Source of the DNA: an uncultured Ruegeria sp. | Lineage (GTDB): Bacteria; Pseudomonadota; Alphaproteobacteria; Rhodobacterales; Rhodobacteraceae | Assembly: GCF_947500045.1 (NCBI RefSeq) | Contig: NZ_CANMQQ010000004.1 | Location: 124,001 to 188,000 of the forward strand | Length of the DNA stretch: 64,000 nucleotides | Reading direction: 5' to 3' | In this document: piece after piece, positions 17,962 through 27,430 of the stretch | Layout: every line of letters begins with the position of its first letter | Numbering within the stretch: position 1 is the first letter of the stretch | Notes under the pieces: generated by a model | Databases searched by the model: none | What the model saw: only the letters and a program-made list of their open reading frames with translations | Told to the model about the DNA's origin: nothing | Made by a program: the position numbers and the translations under genes

Positions 17962-20504
17962 AACCGTTCAAGCAGTCGTTTAAGGTACTCCAGCTCGATC
18001 TGCGGCCGATCCTGTTCGCCTGTTCGGCGGCGGATTTCATCCAGCAGTTCGCGCGCACGGCGATAGACGTCTTCACCCTGCAACAGGTTGTCATCGGTCG
18101 AGATTGAGCCCGCCGATCCCGGCGCTCGACCCAGCGGGTCGCGATTGTTGGCCTGCATGTCGCCCGCTTCGGTGCCTTGCCCCGGCTGGTTCTGCTGGTT
18201 TTGCGCCATGGCTTCACCCAGAGATCGCATCCCCTCGCGTAGGGCTTCCATCGCTTCGGACTGGCGGTCAATCGCCTCGGCCAGATCATCGTTGCGCAAT
18301 GCGCCCTCGGCCTCGTCCATGGCGCGGCCCGCGCGACCCAGCGCTTCGCGCGCTGCGTCCCCTTCGGGCGTGCCACCACCGGGCAAACCTTGTTCTTGAC
18401 GGCTGAGTTCATCCCGCAGCGCCTGCTGACGGTCAGCGAGTGAGCCGCCTTGACCCTGCTGACCATCGCCTGCCTGATCCTGTCCTTGACCGCGGCCACC
18501 CTGTCCTTCGTGACTCTGACCCCGGCCCTGACCACCCGATTGGCCTTCGTTGCCCTGACTTTCACCTGCCTGCGCGCCGGGATTGAACTGTTCCTGCAGA
18601 TCGCGGAACGCCTGATCGCTAAGGCCCTGCTGTTCTCGCAAGGTTTCCGCAAGACCTTCCATCGCCTGCTGACCTTCGGATTGACCACCTTCGCCCTGCC
18701 CTTGGGTGACGCGCATGTTTTCCATCATCTGCTGGAACTCTTCCAACGCCTGCTGCGCCTCGGCCATACGGCCCTGTTCCATCAACTCTTGAATGCGATC
18801 CATCATCCGCTGCAAGTCATCCTGAGTCATTTGCAGCGTTTCGCCATTCTGCCCCTGCTGGTTTTGCGAATCTCCATTTTCCTGTGCCAGTCGCTGGAGC
18901 TGTTGCATGTAGTCTTGCGTCGCTTCGCGCAATTCCTGCATCAGCTCGGCGATCTCTTCGTCACTTGCACCGTTTTGCATCGCTTCGGTCAGACGTTCCT
19001 GCGCCCGGCGCATCCGTTCCAACGTATCGGCCAATGTTCCGTCCTCGATCAGAACGGCCAGGTCCCAAAGGGCCTGCGCAATCTCTTCCTGCTGTTTGAG
19101 GTTCAGCGCACCAAATTGGTCGAAGGTTTCCAACCGGCGCAAGATCACGCGCAGGCGCAGATACGCCGTATCCGAGCGGAACAGGTCTTCGGGCAAATGC
19201 GAGACCGCCCGCAGCAACTGCGCCACGCGCAACGCATTTTCGCGAGACCAAAGCAGATCACGCCGTTGTTCGGCCACCGCCGCGGCCAGCGGGTCAAAGA
19301 ATCGCCGCGCGGGCAGTTCTGTCAGATAGGGCTTGGCAATCGTCTCCTGATCCGCCGCATCGGCGGCCATGAGGGTAATTCTCACCGGCAAATGTGCCCA
19401 GGGGTGTTGTGAAAAATCTTCGATCAGATCTTCGGTGAACTCGGTCCGGTCGCCGGTGATTGGCATCGGCAGCTCGACCGTGATGATCTCGCGCGGTTCG
19501 GGCTCGGTCGCCAGACCAAATTCGCGGTTCACGGCGGGCAGGTTCAACTCGATCCTAGCTAAACCTGAAACAATGCCATAATCATCTGCCGCAGAGAAAG
19601 GCAGCTTCATCTGGCCGCCTGCCTCAGATTCGGCCGACCCTACCACTTCGATCTGTGGTTTAGTGTCCGCGAGTATGTCCAACGCCCAATCACGCCCGGC
19701 GGGGCCGTCGATCCGCAGCTCACCCGAGCGTTCGGCAACAAAGTCCTGCTCTGGCTCGGTTGCTGCCTCGGTTCCAAGCGGCGTCGTCGTCTCGGTCAGG
19801 CTGTGTGCACCAATCTCGCCGTAGAACCTTAGCGTGATGCGGCTGCCTTTGGGCACCGTAAGTGTCGGGTCCGTCTGATCTGCGAGATAGAGCGTTGGTA
19901 GGCCAGTATAACGCGGCGGTTCCACCCAGCCTTCCCACGTTGGTCCTTGCCCAGCCTGCGCCGTGCCCGGTGTCATGTCGGCCACTGATCCAATCCGCCA
20001 GAATGATCCGAACAGCGCCGCAACCACCAAGGCCAGCAACGCAGCATAGCGCAAGGCATACGGATCACGAGAGGCCAGCCGTAGGTCCGGTTTGACCGGA
20101 TCCGCTTTCGATGCTCGTTCGGCCATGCGGGCCTGATGCGCGTGCCACAGCGCTACCGAATCCGCATCCATTGCACCGATGGCCTGATCATCCATTAGCG
20201 CCTGAATCGGACGCCCGGGAAGGGTTTCATCCAGCCGAACCAGCGCCGCAGCACGCGTTGGCACATGAAACCTTCTAATACCGAGAATCGCTGTTGTGAT
20301 CAGAGCGAGCGATCCGATCCCTGCACAAACCCACACGGTCTCAATGCGCACAAGGTCCTGCAGCCCCAGCATAAGAGCGGCCAGCAGTGCCATCAGAATC
20401 GAGAAAAATGGCCAGAACGCGCGCATCACCTGCTCGGCCAGCATCCCCGCATGCGTCAGCCACACGGACAGTCTTGGAATCGGCAGGGTCTGGTTGTCGC
20501 GCAA
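17958..20504 (-). CDS. TIGR02302 family (DUF4175) large membrane protein
   Basis: 848 residues from a TTG start at 20504, supported by CAGGAGG seven bases upstream. Two helices lie near the N-terminus (about 28-75) and one at about 153-172. A beta-rich periplasmic middle follows, and a C-terminal third built of Gln/Glu/Gly-rich coiled-coil and low-complexity repeats (MQELREATQDYMQQLQR, then a Gly/Gln-rich stretch at about 650-700). This is the TIGR02302 architecture found next to lysA and argH in Rhodobacterales. Function unknown; an envelope role is likely from topology. It is 35 bases after lysA in the same direction. Confidence 0.88.
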   Translation of the reverse strand: MRDNQTLPIPRLSVWLTHAGMLAEQVMRAFWPFFSILMALLAALMLGLQDLVRIETVWVCAGIGSLALITTAILGIRRFHVPTRAAALVRLDETLPGRPIQALMDDQAIGAMDADSVALWHAHQARMAERASKADPVKPDLRLASRDPYALRYAALLALVVAALFGSFWRIGSVADMTPGTAQAGQGPTWEGWVEPPRYTGLPTLYLADQTDPTLTVPKGSRITLRFYGEIGAHSLTETTTPLGTEAATEPEQDFVAERSGELRIDGPAGRDWALDILADTKPQIEVVGSAESEAGGQMKLPFSAADDYGIVSGLARIELNLPAVNREFGLATEPEPREIITVELPMPITGDRTEFTEDLIEDFSQHPWAHLPVRITLMAADAADQETIAKPYLTELPARRFFDPLAAAVAEQRRDLLWSRENALRVAQLLRAVSHLPEDLFRSDTAYLRLRVILRRLETFDQFGALNLKQQEEIAQALWDLAVLIEDGTLADTLERMRRAQERLTEAMQNGASDEEIAELMQELREATQDYMQQLQRLAQENGDSQNQQGQNGETLQMTQDDLQRMMDRIQELMEQGRMAEAQQALEEFQQMMENMRVTQGQGEGGQSEGQQAMEGLAETLREQQGLSDQAFRDLQEQFNPGAQAGESQGNEGQSGGQGRGQSHEGQGGRGQGQDQAGDGQQGQGGSLADRQQALRDELSRQEQGLPGGGTPEGDAAREALGRAGRAMDEAEGALRNDDLAEAIDRQSEAMEALREGMRSLGEAMAQNQQNQPGQGTEAGDMQANNRDPLGRAPGSAGSISTDDNLLQGEDVYRRARELLDEIRRRTGEQDRPQIELEYLKRLLERF

Positions 20505-20539
20505 GGCGGGCCTCCTGATCGGCCCACGCGCCTATCGCG

Positions 20540-21805
20540 TCAGAGCCATTCTGGTATGGTATCGCGGTTTATGATTTCGTCAAAGCTTGGCCGTTCACGA
20601 ATTACGGCAAATTGATCGCCATTCACCAGAACTTCGGGGATCAAGGGGCGGGTGTTGTATTCGCTGGACATCACCGCGCCATAGGCGCCGGCACTGCGGA
20701 ATGCGATCAGATCACCCGATTTCAGGGGCGGCATATTACGCTGCTTGGCAAATGTATCGCCGGATTCGCAGACCGGGCCGACGATGTCATAGGGGCGCTG
20801 CTCGACCCCGACGGCGGGTTCTTCGACCGCGACGATGTCATGATGCGCTTCGTACATCGCCGGGCGGATCAGGTCGTTCATTGCGCCATCAAGGATCAGG
20901 AAATCGCGGTCTTCTCCGGATTTGACATATATAACCTTTGATACCATCAGGCCCGCATTGCCTGCTATCAGGCGGCCGGGCTCGATCTCGATCTCACAAC
21001 CCAGATGACCCAGTGTTTTCTTGATCATTGCACCATATTCGACGGGCAAGGGTGGTGCGTCATTTGAGCGGGTATAAGGAATGCCCAAACCACCGCCCAG
21101 ATCAAGGCGGCGGATATTGTGCCCTTCCGAGCGCAAGCGCTCGGTCAGCTCCGCAACCTTGTTGTAGGCCAGTTCAAAAGGCTCCAGCTCAGTCAATTGC
21201 GAGCCGATGTGGACATCGATCCCGATCACCTCAAGCCCTGGCAGGCTGGCGGCTAGCGCATAAACCTCTCTAGCGCGAGAAATCGGAATACCGAACTTGT
21301 TCTCAGATTTACCTGTGGCGATCTTGGCATGGGTCTTTGCATCCACATCTGGGTTCACCCGCACGGTGATCGGCGCAACTTTGCCCAATTCAAGCGCAAC
21401 CGCGTTGATCACCTGCATCTCGGGCTCGGATTCGACGTTGAACTGTCGAATACCACCGGTCAAAGCAGTGCGAATCTCATCCGCAGTCTTGCCTACGCCA
21501 GAGAACACAATCCTGGCGCCCGGCACGCCTGCGGCCTTGGCACGCATATACTCGCCGCCCGAGACCACATCCATCCCAGCACCCGCCTGTGCCAGTGTTT
21601 TCAGTATTGCCTGATTACTGGCCGCTTTCATCGCATAACAGACAAGGTGATCGGTGCCCTCAAGCGCGTCATCAAACAGCTTGAAATGCCGCAACAGAGT
21701 CGCCGTCGAATAAACATAAAACGGGGTTCCGACCGCAGCAGCGATTTCGGAGATTGGCACATCCTCGGCGAAAAGCGCGCCGTCGCGGTAGAGAAAATGA
21801 TCCAT
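20540..21805 (-). CDS. lysA: diaminopimelate decarboxylase
   Basis: 421 residues. The PLP lysine is K60 in CYAMKAASN; GAGMDVVSGGE, DVHIGSQL, LDLGGGLGIPY and GPVCESGD complete the fold III decarboxylase pattern. It makes L-lysine from meso-diaminopimelate. It follows two tiny lipoprotein genes and argH on the same strand, a neighbourhood I recall from other Roseobacters. Confidence 0.97.
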   Translation of the reverse strand: MDHFLYRDGALFAEDVPISEIAAAVGTPFYVYSTATLLRHFKLFDDALEGTDHLVCYAMKAASNQAILKTLAQAGAGMDVVSGGEYMRAKAAGVPGARIVFSGVGKTADEIRTALTGGIRQFNVESEPEMQVINAVALELGKVAPITVRVNPDVDAKTHAKIATGKSENKFGIPISRAREVYALAASLPGLEVIGIDVHIGSQLTELEPFELAYNKVAELTERLRSEGHNIRRLDLGGGLGIPYTRSNDAPPLPVEYGAMIKKTLGHLGCEIEIEPGRLIAGNAGLMVSKVIYVKSGEDRDFLILDGAMNDLIRPAMYEAHHDIVAVEEPAVGVEQRPYDIVGPVCESGDTFAKQRNMPPLKSGDLIAFRSAGAYGAVMSSEYNTRPLIPEVLVNGDQFAVIRERPSFDEIINRDTIPEWL

Positions 21806-21876
21806 ACCGCGCGCTTAGACCAAAAGAGGCATGTGGATCAAATGATTCCGCTGGTGCTGTGGTCACCCGTCGCGGT

Positions 21877-22026
21877 TCAGAAGGTCTTTGACGCGCCCAC
21901 CCGTGCGTATCCTGAAATCGAGATCCCGGACCCGCTGGGCGCGGCTGATGGTTCTGTTCGGGGTGTACCTGACGAGTCGCAAGCTGCAAGTACGGCAAGG
22001 CAGAGGATCAGGCCGATAGGTCTCAT
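21877..22026 (-). CDS. very small lipoprotein (49 aa)
   Basis: An ATG at 22026 opens a 49-codon frame ending in TGA at 21877. The protein begins RPIGLILCLAVLAAC, a complete lipobox (LAAC, cysteine at about residue 16), followed by about 33 polar residues rich in Ser, Gly and Pro. AAAGAGAAA upstream is a weak ribosome site. It lies between the next lipoprotein gene and lysA. A small lipoprotein is typical in the argH-lysA interval of this clade, which supports it. Function unknown; after processing only some 34 residues would remain on the lipid anchor. Confidence 0.6.
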   Translation of the reverse strand: MRPIGLILCLAVLAACDSSGTPRTEPSAAPSGSGISISGYARVGASKTF

Positions 22027-22100
22027 GCTATTTCTCTTTGTCATTCAGGAGATGTTTGATGCAAATGGGTGTGCGTTCCGGAAATTGCAAATTCGGAACT

Positions 22101-22283
22101 TTAGAGACCCAGATAAACACCCAGCCCACCGCGGCGCACGCCGACGCCCACAGCGCCGTGGGTGCCACTGCTGCCGACACCAACACTGGCGTTCATCGTC
22201 GGCTGAATGGGCTCACCATCCGCGCCACACCCTGCCAGAACGGCGCCACCTGAGATCAAAAGCATTATTCGCAGTATCCGCAT
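22101..22283 (-). CDS. small lipoprotein between argH and lysA
   Basis: 60 residues from the ATG at 22283, whose A is the last base of the argH stop (TGATG), so translation is coupled to argH. The signal peptide RILRIMLLISGGAVLAGC carries a perfect LAGC lipobox; the mature part is glycine- and valine-rich (ASVGVGSSGTHGAVGVGVRR), which may form an extended or beta structure. Function unknown. It precedes an even smaller lipoprotein. Confidence 0.78.
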   Translation of the reverse strand: MRILRIMLLISGGAVLAGCGADGEPIQPTMNASVGVGSSGTHGAVGVGVRRGGLGVYLGL

Positions 22284-23671
22284 CACACCAATGCCTTCCA
22301 TCGCTTGATCTGGGCCCTCACCTGATCTGGTGCTGTGCCACCATAAGACTGGCGTGAGTTTACCGAATTTTCGACCGTAAGAACAGAATGGACGTCATCG
22401 GTGATGTCTGCGTGGACCGATTGCATGTCCTCGAGCGTCAGATCGGGCAAGTCACATCCCTTGCCCTCTGCCATAGCTACCAACGATCCGGTAACGTGGT
22501 GGGCATCACGGAAAGGTAGGCCCAGTACGCGCACCAGCCAGTCGGCCAGATCGGTTGCGGTTGAGAATCCAGACCCAGCAGCGGCGGTAAGGCTGTCGCG
22601 ATTGGCGGTCATGTCCTTGACCATGCCCTCCATCGCAGCCAGCGCTAGCATCCAGTTGTCCGCAGCATCAAAAACCTGTTCTTTGTCTTCCTGCATGTCC
22701 TTGGAATAGGCCAGTGGCAGCCCCTTCATGACCATCATCAGTGCGGTGTTTGCGCCATAAATGCGGCCTACCTTGGCTCGGATCAGTTCTGCGGCATCAG
22801 GGTTTTTCTTCTGCGGCATGATCGATGAGCCGGTCGAAAATCGATCCGACAGTGTGACAAAGCGGAACTGGGCCGAAGACCAGATCACCAGTTCCTCTGC
22901 AAAGCGCGACAAGTGCATTGCGCAGATCGAGGCGGTCGACAGGAACTCCAGCGCGAAATCGCGGTCGCTTACTGCGTCCAGCGAGTTGGCGGCGGGGCGG
23001 TCAAAGCCCAGCGCCTCAGCCGTCATCTGCCGGTCGATAGGGAAGGATGTGCCTGCGAGCGCAGCAGCGCCCAAGGGGGATTCGTTCATCCGGGCACGGG
23101 CGTCGCGAACGCGGCTGAGGTCACGGCCAAACATCTCAACATAGGCCATCATGTGGTGGCCCCATGTCACTGGCTGCGCGGTCTGCAGATGGGTGAAGCC
23201 GGGCATCACCCAATCAGCACCGGCCTCAGCCTGCGCCAAAAGCGCGCGGATCAGGGCCAGCAGGCCGGATTCAGCCGCATCCAACTGATCGCGGACCCAC
23301 AGTTTGAAATCGGTCGCCACCTGATCATTGCGCGACCGGCCTGTGTGCAATCGACCTGCGGGTTCGCCAATCACTTCTTTCAGCCGCGCCTCGACATTCA
23401 TGTGGATGTCTTCCAGCGCTGTCGAGAACAGAAATTGCCCATTCTGGATTTCTGACAAAACGGTGAGCAGCCCTTCCCGAATGGCCTGCGCATCACTATC
23501 AGTTATAACGCCTGTGGCAGCCAACATGGCGGCATGGGCGCGCGAGCCTGCGATGTCCTGGGCTGCCATCCGCTGATCGAACCCGATCGAGGCATTGATT
23601 GCCTCCATGATCGCGTCTGGACCGGCGGCAAAGCGGCCGCCCCACATCTGGTTCGAAGATTGATCGGTCAT
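22283..23671 (-). CDS. argH: argininosuccinate lyase
   Basis: 462 residues. [16 protein letters not shown] is the fumarase/lyase superfamily signature with the catalytic serine loop; [11 protein letters not shown] and TGRSR bind substrate, and the ATG at 23671 opens with the standard MWGGRF segment. It releases fumarate and arginine in the last step of arginine synthesis. Only 21 bases separate its start from the divergent TlpA-like gene, so each promoter must overlap the other gene or be very compact. Confidence 0.97.
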   Translation of the reverse strand: MTDQSSNQMWGGRFAAGPDAIMEAINASIGFDQRMAAQDIAGSRAHAAMLAATGVITDSDAQAIREGLLTVLSEIQNGQFLFSTALEDIHMNVEARLKEVIGEPAGRLHTGRSRNDQVATDFKLWVRDQLDAAESGLLALIRALLAQAEAGADWVMPGFTHLQTAQPVTWGHHMMAYVEMFGRDLSRVRDARARMNESPLGAAALAGTSFPIDRQMTAEALGFDRPAANSLDAVSDRDFALEFLSTASICAMHLSRFAEELVIWSSAQFRFVTLSDRFSTGSSIMPQKKNPDAAELIRAKVGRIYGANTALMMVMKGLPLAYSKDMQEDKEQVFDAADNWMLALAAMEGMVKDMTANRDSLTAAAGSGFSTATDLADWLVRVLGLPFRDAHHVTGSLVAMAEGKGCDLPDLTLEDMQSVHADITDDVHSVLTVENSVNSRQSYGGTAPDQVRAQIKRWKALV

Positions 23672-23692
23672 GTAAGAAAACCCGGAGTTGAT

Positions 23693-24259
23693 ATGCGCCT
23701 ATTTCGTCTGATCCCCCTTTATATGGCCCTTGCGCTGGGTGCAAACGCGGCTTTGGCCACGGATGCCGAGACTCTGGGCCCGCTGCGTGAAGGTACGTTG
23801 AAACGGCTGATCCTGCACACAGAGCCAAAGCCCGCCAAGACCATCGAGTTCCAACTGGAAGACGATGGTGGCGTGGGCACACTTGAAGATTATGCGGGCA
23901 AATATGTGCTGGTGAATTTCTGGGCCACGTGGTGCGCCCCCTGTCGCAAGGAGATGCCACAAATTGCTGAGCTACAGGAAGAGTTCGGCGGTGACAAATT
24001 CGAAGTTCTGACGTTGGCCACCGGGCGCAACACCCCTGCCGGGATCAAGAAGTTCTTTGATGAGAACGGCATCGGAAACCTGCCGCGCCATCAGGATCCA
24101 AATTCCGCCGCCGCGCGCGAGTTTGGCGTAATTGCGCTTCCGATCACTGTCATCCTGAACCCCGAAGGTCAGGAGATTGCACGGCTTATTGGCGACGCCG
24201 AGTGGAACTCGGATAGCGCGAAGGCGATTGTGTCCACACTCGTAGGCGGCGAAAGCTGA
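23693..24259 (+). CDS. TlpA-like thioredoxin-fold protein
   Basis: 188 residues. Signal peptide to about residue 22, then a thioredoxin fold with [14 protein letters not shown], redox cysteines 81 and 84, and a cis-proline segment in [14 protein letters not shown]. TlpA-type proteins reduce disulfides in the periplasm, for example during cytochrome c or oxidase assembly. ATG at 23693 with CGGAG six bases upstream. Divergent from argH; a cytochrome or oxidase maturation role is inference from the family. Confidence 0.9.
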   Translation: MRLFRLIPLYMALALGANAALATDAETLGPLREGTLKRLILHTEPKPAKTIEFQLEDDGGVGTLEDYAGKYVLVNFWATWCAPCRKEMPQIAELQEEFGGDKFEVLTLATGRNTPAGIKKFFDENGIGNLPRHQDPNSAAAREFGVIALPITVILNPEGQEIARLIGDAEWNSDSAKAIVSTLVGGES

Positions 24260-24322
24260 GAATTTTGCCTTAAAATCAACGAATCATGATAGGCTCTCCT
24301 GCATTTCATCAGGGGGTCTATT

Positions 24323-24688
24323 ATGACACGTTCGATTTCTTTCATTGTAATTGCAACCACGTTGGCAATCGCCGGGGCGGCTCAGGCGGACTATAAGCGC
24401 GTCAAAACCGCCGATCAGTTCAACGCGCAACTGGCCGGGAAAAAGCTGATCGATGAACAGGGCAACGTCTTTGTTGCCAATCCGGACGGGACGATTTCGG
24501 CCAAGCTCGTGAGCGGGAAAAAATTCAGCGGAAGCTGGGCCTGGAACAAGAGATTCTGGTGCCGCAATGGCGTGCTGGATGGCAAGGCTTTGGGGACCGA
24601 TTGCCAGGTTTTTGAAGTCGACGGTAATTCGGCCCGAATGACGCGCGAAAAAGGCAAAGGCAGTACGACGGTCTACAGGATCGAATAA
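24323..24688 (+). CDS. small secreted protein, DUF995-like
   Basis: 121 residues with a signal peptide ending QA-DY near residue 22. The pattern LAGKKLIDEQGNVFVANPDG, then GSWAWNKRFWCR and GTDCQVFEVDG, with two cysteines about 20 residues apart, resembles the DUF995 family of periplasmic proteins that often accompany stress or host-association genes. The match is by memory of the pattern only. GGGGG stands a few bases before the ATG. Confidence 0.7.
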   Translation: MTRSISFIVIATTLAIAGAAQADYKRVKTADQFNAQLAGKKLIDEQGNVFVANPDGTISAKLVSGKKFSGSWAWNKRFWCRNGVLDGKALGTDCQVFEVDGNSARMTREKGKGSTTVYRIE

Positions 24689-24780
24689 CGGGCCATATCG
24701 CCTTAGCCATGCTGCGGCTGACGCAACGCCACCTTTGACACTTTTCCCCCTCCTTTGCAGTTTGACTGCAGGAGGATGGA

Positions 24781-25167
24781 ATGTCGCTGGAAATTCTTTT
24801 GGTGCTGGTCGTCGGCGGCATCGCCGGGATCACGCTGCTACTGCACATGTCGGGCAAGTCCCGCTTGCATTTGTTGACGTCCGAAACCGCACCGGATCAA
24901 TGGTTACGACATTTTCCAGAGGATGTGGTGATCGATGTGACGGTGACCCATGACGGGCATGCCGCGCTGGTCCGAACGGAATCCGGGGCTGGGCTGCTTT
25001 GGTCTTTTGGGGCCGATACGGTCGCGCGGCACTTGCGGGATTTCGACTGGCTTGAGACCTCCGATGGCTTTGAGGTCCTGTTCCACGATTTCAGCACCCC
25101 TCGCGCGATCATCCACCTCGACGAAACCGAGCGCCAGCAGTGGCAACACCTGATGGATCCGGAATGA
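24781..25167 (+). CDS. single-pass membrane protein, unknown function
   Basis: 128 residues: an N-terminal hydrophobic helix (residues 3-22) and a soluble part of mixed alpha/beta character (VVIDVTVTHDGHAALVRT, GAGLLWSFGADTVARHL). The ribosome site GGAGGATGG is strong. The stop overlaps the hydroxylase start as ATGA, so the two are translationally coupled; it may be an accessory of that enzyme, which is inference. No family recognised. Confidence 0.75.
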   Translation: MSLEILLVLVVGGIAGITLLLHMSGKSRLHLLTSETAPDQWLRHFPEDVVIDVTVTHDGHAALVRTESGAGLLWSFGADTVARHLRDFDWLETSDGFEVLFHDFSTPRAIIHLDETERQQWQHLMDPE

Positions 25168-26135
25168 CTGACCAGATGACCTTTCCCGACGCGGTTCAAT
25201 GGGCCGTGCCCTTCTTCATCGCCGCCATTCTGGCCGAGTTCCTGTGGATCGCTGTCAAAGGACGCGGCGGGCGTTATGAGACGCGCGATGCCGTGACCTC
25301 GCTGATCATGGGGGCGGGCAATATCGCCTCGGGCTTTCTGCTCGGGTTTATCGCTTATGCGTTTTTCATGTGGTTGTGGCAGATCACGCCTCTAGATCTC
25401 GGTACGTCAATCCCGGTGATCATCCTGTGCTTTGTACTGGATGACCTGCGGTATTATTGGGTGCACCGGTTCGGGCATCGCATCCGTTGGGTTTGGGCCA
25501 GTCACGTGAACCACCACAGCTCGCAGCATTACAACCTGACTACGGCATTGCGGCAGACATGGACCTATACGTTCACGTTCATGATGGTGGTCCGCGCGCC
25601 TCTGATTCTGCTGGGGTTCCATCCTGCGATGGTGCTGTTTGTTGGTGGCCTGAACCTGATCTATCAATTCTGGATCCACACCGAGGCCATCGGCAAGATG
25701 CCGCGTTGGTTCGAAGCGGTCATGAACACCCCCAGCCACCACCGTGCCCATCACGGACGCAACGCACGGTATCTGGATTGCAACTATGCCGGTGTCTTCA
25801 TCATTTGGGACAAGATGTTCGGCACATTTGTCCCCGAGCAGGAAGAGGACAAGGTCGACTACGGGCTGGTTCACAATATTGGCACCTTCAACCCACTGCG
25901 CGTTGCGTTTCACGAATGGGTCGGCATCTGGAAAGATGTCACCCAACCGGGGCTGACACTGCGACAAAGGTTCGCATATTGCTTCGCCCCACCCGGTTAC
26001 AGCCATGATGGCAGCCGCGACAATTCCGAACAGATCAAGGCCAAACACGTTGCCCGGCACCCTGAAGATCGCGGAACTCCGGGGTTTGAGCGGTTCGATA
26101 CGGAACCCCACGTTACAACGGCAGGGCAGGTCTAG
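25164..26135 (+). CDS. fatty acid hydroxylase / sterol desaturase superfamily protein
   Basis: 323 residues. Several membrane helices surround three histidine clusters, HRFGH, HVNHHSS and HRAHHG, that hold the di-iron centre of the superfamily. These enzymes hydroxylate or desaturate lipid chains or sterol-like lipids in the inner membrane. The product (hydroxy fatty acid, ornithine-lipid or carotenoid modification) cannot be told from sequence. Start ATG at 25164 overlaps the previous gene; a hairpin terminator follows directly. Confidence 0.9.
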   Translation: MTDQMTFPDAVQWAVPFFIAAILAEFLWIAVKGRGGRYETRDAVTSLIMGAGNIASGFLLGFIAYAFFMWLWQITPLDLGTSIPVIILCFVLDDLRYYWVHRFGHRIRWVWASHVNHHSSQHYNLTTALRQTWTYTFTFMMVVRAPLILLGFHPAMVLFVGGLNLIYQFWIHTEAIGKMPRWFEAVMNTPSHHRAHHGRNARYLDCNYAGVFIIWDKMFGTFVPEQEEDKVDYGLVHNIGTFNPLRVAFHEWVGIWKDVTQPGLTLRQRFAYCFAPPGYSHDGSRDNSEQIKAKHVARHPEDRGTPGFERFDTEPHVTTAGQV

Positions 26136-26155
26136 GTCTTAGAAAGACCTTTTCT
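26135..26155 (+). terminator. terminator after the fatty acid hydroxylase gene
   Basis: GGTCTT and AAGACC form a six-base stem around AGA, followed by TTTTCT. The stem starts on the last base of the stop codon, so the terminator is immediately downstream. Confidence 0.75.
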
Positions 26156-26224
26156 GTGCTTGAATTTTGGCACAAGCGCTCCATATCCGAGAGGTGATTT
26201 AAGTACGCATTTCCGGAGCCCCGC

Positions 26225-26413
26225 ATGTCAAAACTGCTGAGAATTTCTACCGCTACAGGCTTGCTGGGTCTTGTTATCACCATGACCGCCGCGCTTAACG
26301 GAGCAGTCCCAACAGTTTTGGGGCTTGGGTTCGTCATGGCCGCGCTTGGGCTAATCGGGGCCCTGGTTGGTGCGGCGGCGTCTCTGCGTCATGCCTGGCA
26401 GTCCTCACACTGA
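26225..26413 (+). CDS. small two-helix membrane protein
   Basis: 62 residues with two hydrophobic segments (about 11-24 and 29-52), the second very rich in Ala, Gly and Leu, and a short basic C-terminus. CCGGAG lies eight bases before the ATG. It is flanked by the hydroxylase terminator and the EAL gene and so probably has its own promoter. Function unknown. Confidence 0.6.
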   Translation: MSKLLRISTATGLLGLVITMTAALNGAVPTVLGLGFVMAALGLIGALVGAAASLRHAWQSSH

Positions 26414-26525
26414 TCCTCGGGCAAATCACCGAAGATAAATGCTTGCTCGTTAACTCCGGTTTTACCTGTCTTCCCTGAAACTGATGCCCGGACCCTAGGC
26501 GTCGGGATCAGAGGAACGGTAGATC

Positions 26526-27359
26526 ATGGGAAACAGGACACGCGTGGACCTGCCTGAGGGCTCGGATAATCCGTTGAGCGCTGCCGTCACCTCTCGGGAT
26601 CAGTCGGTCGTCCAGATGGCGACCGAGGCGGTAAAGCACAAACAATGCCGGTTGGCCTTTCAGCCAGTCGTGCAAGCGCATCCTCCGCAAGGCGTCGCCT
26701 TCTACGAAGGGTTCATCCGCGTTCTGGATGAAACCAGTCGTGTCATCCCCGCACGTGAGTTCATGCCGCAGGTCGAAAACACACCTATCGGCCGTGATCT
26801 CGATTGTGTCGCGCTTGAGATGGGGTTGCGCACCCTGATCCGAAACCCGGGCATCCGCCTTTCGATCAATATGTCAGCCCGGTCCATCGGCTATGCCCGC
26901 TGGTCGCGCGTGTTGGACAAGTTTCTGAAAAAAGACGCAAGCGTGGGCGAGAGGTTGATACTGGAAATCTCGGAAAGTTCGGCAATGCAGGTACCTGAAC
27001 TGGTGGTTGATTTCATGGACCGCCAACAATCCCGAGGTATCGCCTTTGCGCTGGATGATTTCGGGGCCAGCAACTTCAGCTTTCGTCATTTCCGCGAGTT
27101 TCTGTTCGACGCAGCCAAGATCGACGGGCAGTTCATACGCGGGATCAGCAGCAACCCCGACAACCAGGCACTCGTGCGGGCATTGATCGCTGTCGCGCGT
27201 GAATTTGAAATTCTTGTCACTGCCGAATCGGTCGAAAGCGCCGAGGATGCCAGTTTTCTGATCGCCAATGGCGTGGATTGCCTGCAGGGCTTCTTATATG
27301 GCGCGCCGTCGGTCGCACCGCCCTGGAAACAGGAAAAACCCGCGAAAACGGGCAGTTGA
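26526..27359 (+). CDS. stand-alone EAL domain protein (c-di-GMP phosphodiesterase family)
   Basis: 277 residues: about 40 N-terminal residues and then one EAL domain, without GGDEF or sensor domain. The domain keeps the metal and substrate residues in NMSARS, LEISES, LDDFGAS, AKIDGQF, AESVES and LQGF, but the name motif reads EGF rather than EAL, and DDFGTG has become DDFGAS. It could hydrolyse c-di-GMP or act as a binding protein only. GAGGAA precedes the ATG. No clear partner gene nearby. Confidence 0.88.
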   Translation: MGNRTRVDLPEGSDNPLSAAVTSRDQSVVQMATEAVKHKQCRLAFQPVVQAHPPQGVAFYEGFIRVLDETSRVIPAREFMPQVENTPIGRDLDCVALEMGLRTLIRNPGIRLSINMSARSIGYARWSRVLDKFLKKDASVGERLILEISESSAMQVPELVVDFMDRQQSRGIAFALDDFGASNFSFRHFREFLFDAAKIDGQFIRGISSNPDNQALVRALIAVAREFEILVTAESVESAEDASFLIANGVDCLQGFLYGAPSVAPPWKQEKPAKTGS

Positions 27360-27414
27360 GCGTGGCATCGCGCGCAGAACACCGCCACAGATTACGCTGA
27401 GACAACCTATCCGT

Positions 27415-27430
27415 TGCTGCAGATGCAGCA
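27415..27430. promoter_or_regulatory. PhaR-type operator candidate upstream of phaA
   Basis: TGCTGC-AGAT-GCAGCA is a perfect inverted repeat with six-base arms 124 bases before the phaA start. It contains CTGC-N4-GCAG, the form of site I recall for the polyhydroxybutyrate regulator PhaR in Paracoccus. A further TTGCAG and a GGTGCTGG follow within 25 bases. Location upstream of the PHB precursor genes makes this a plausible regulatory site. Confidence 0.5.
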
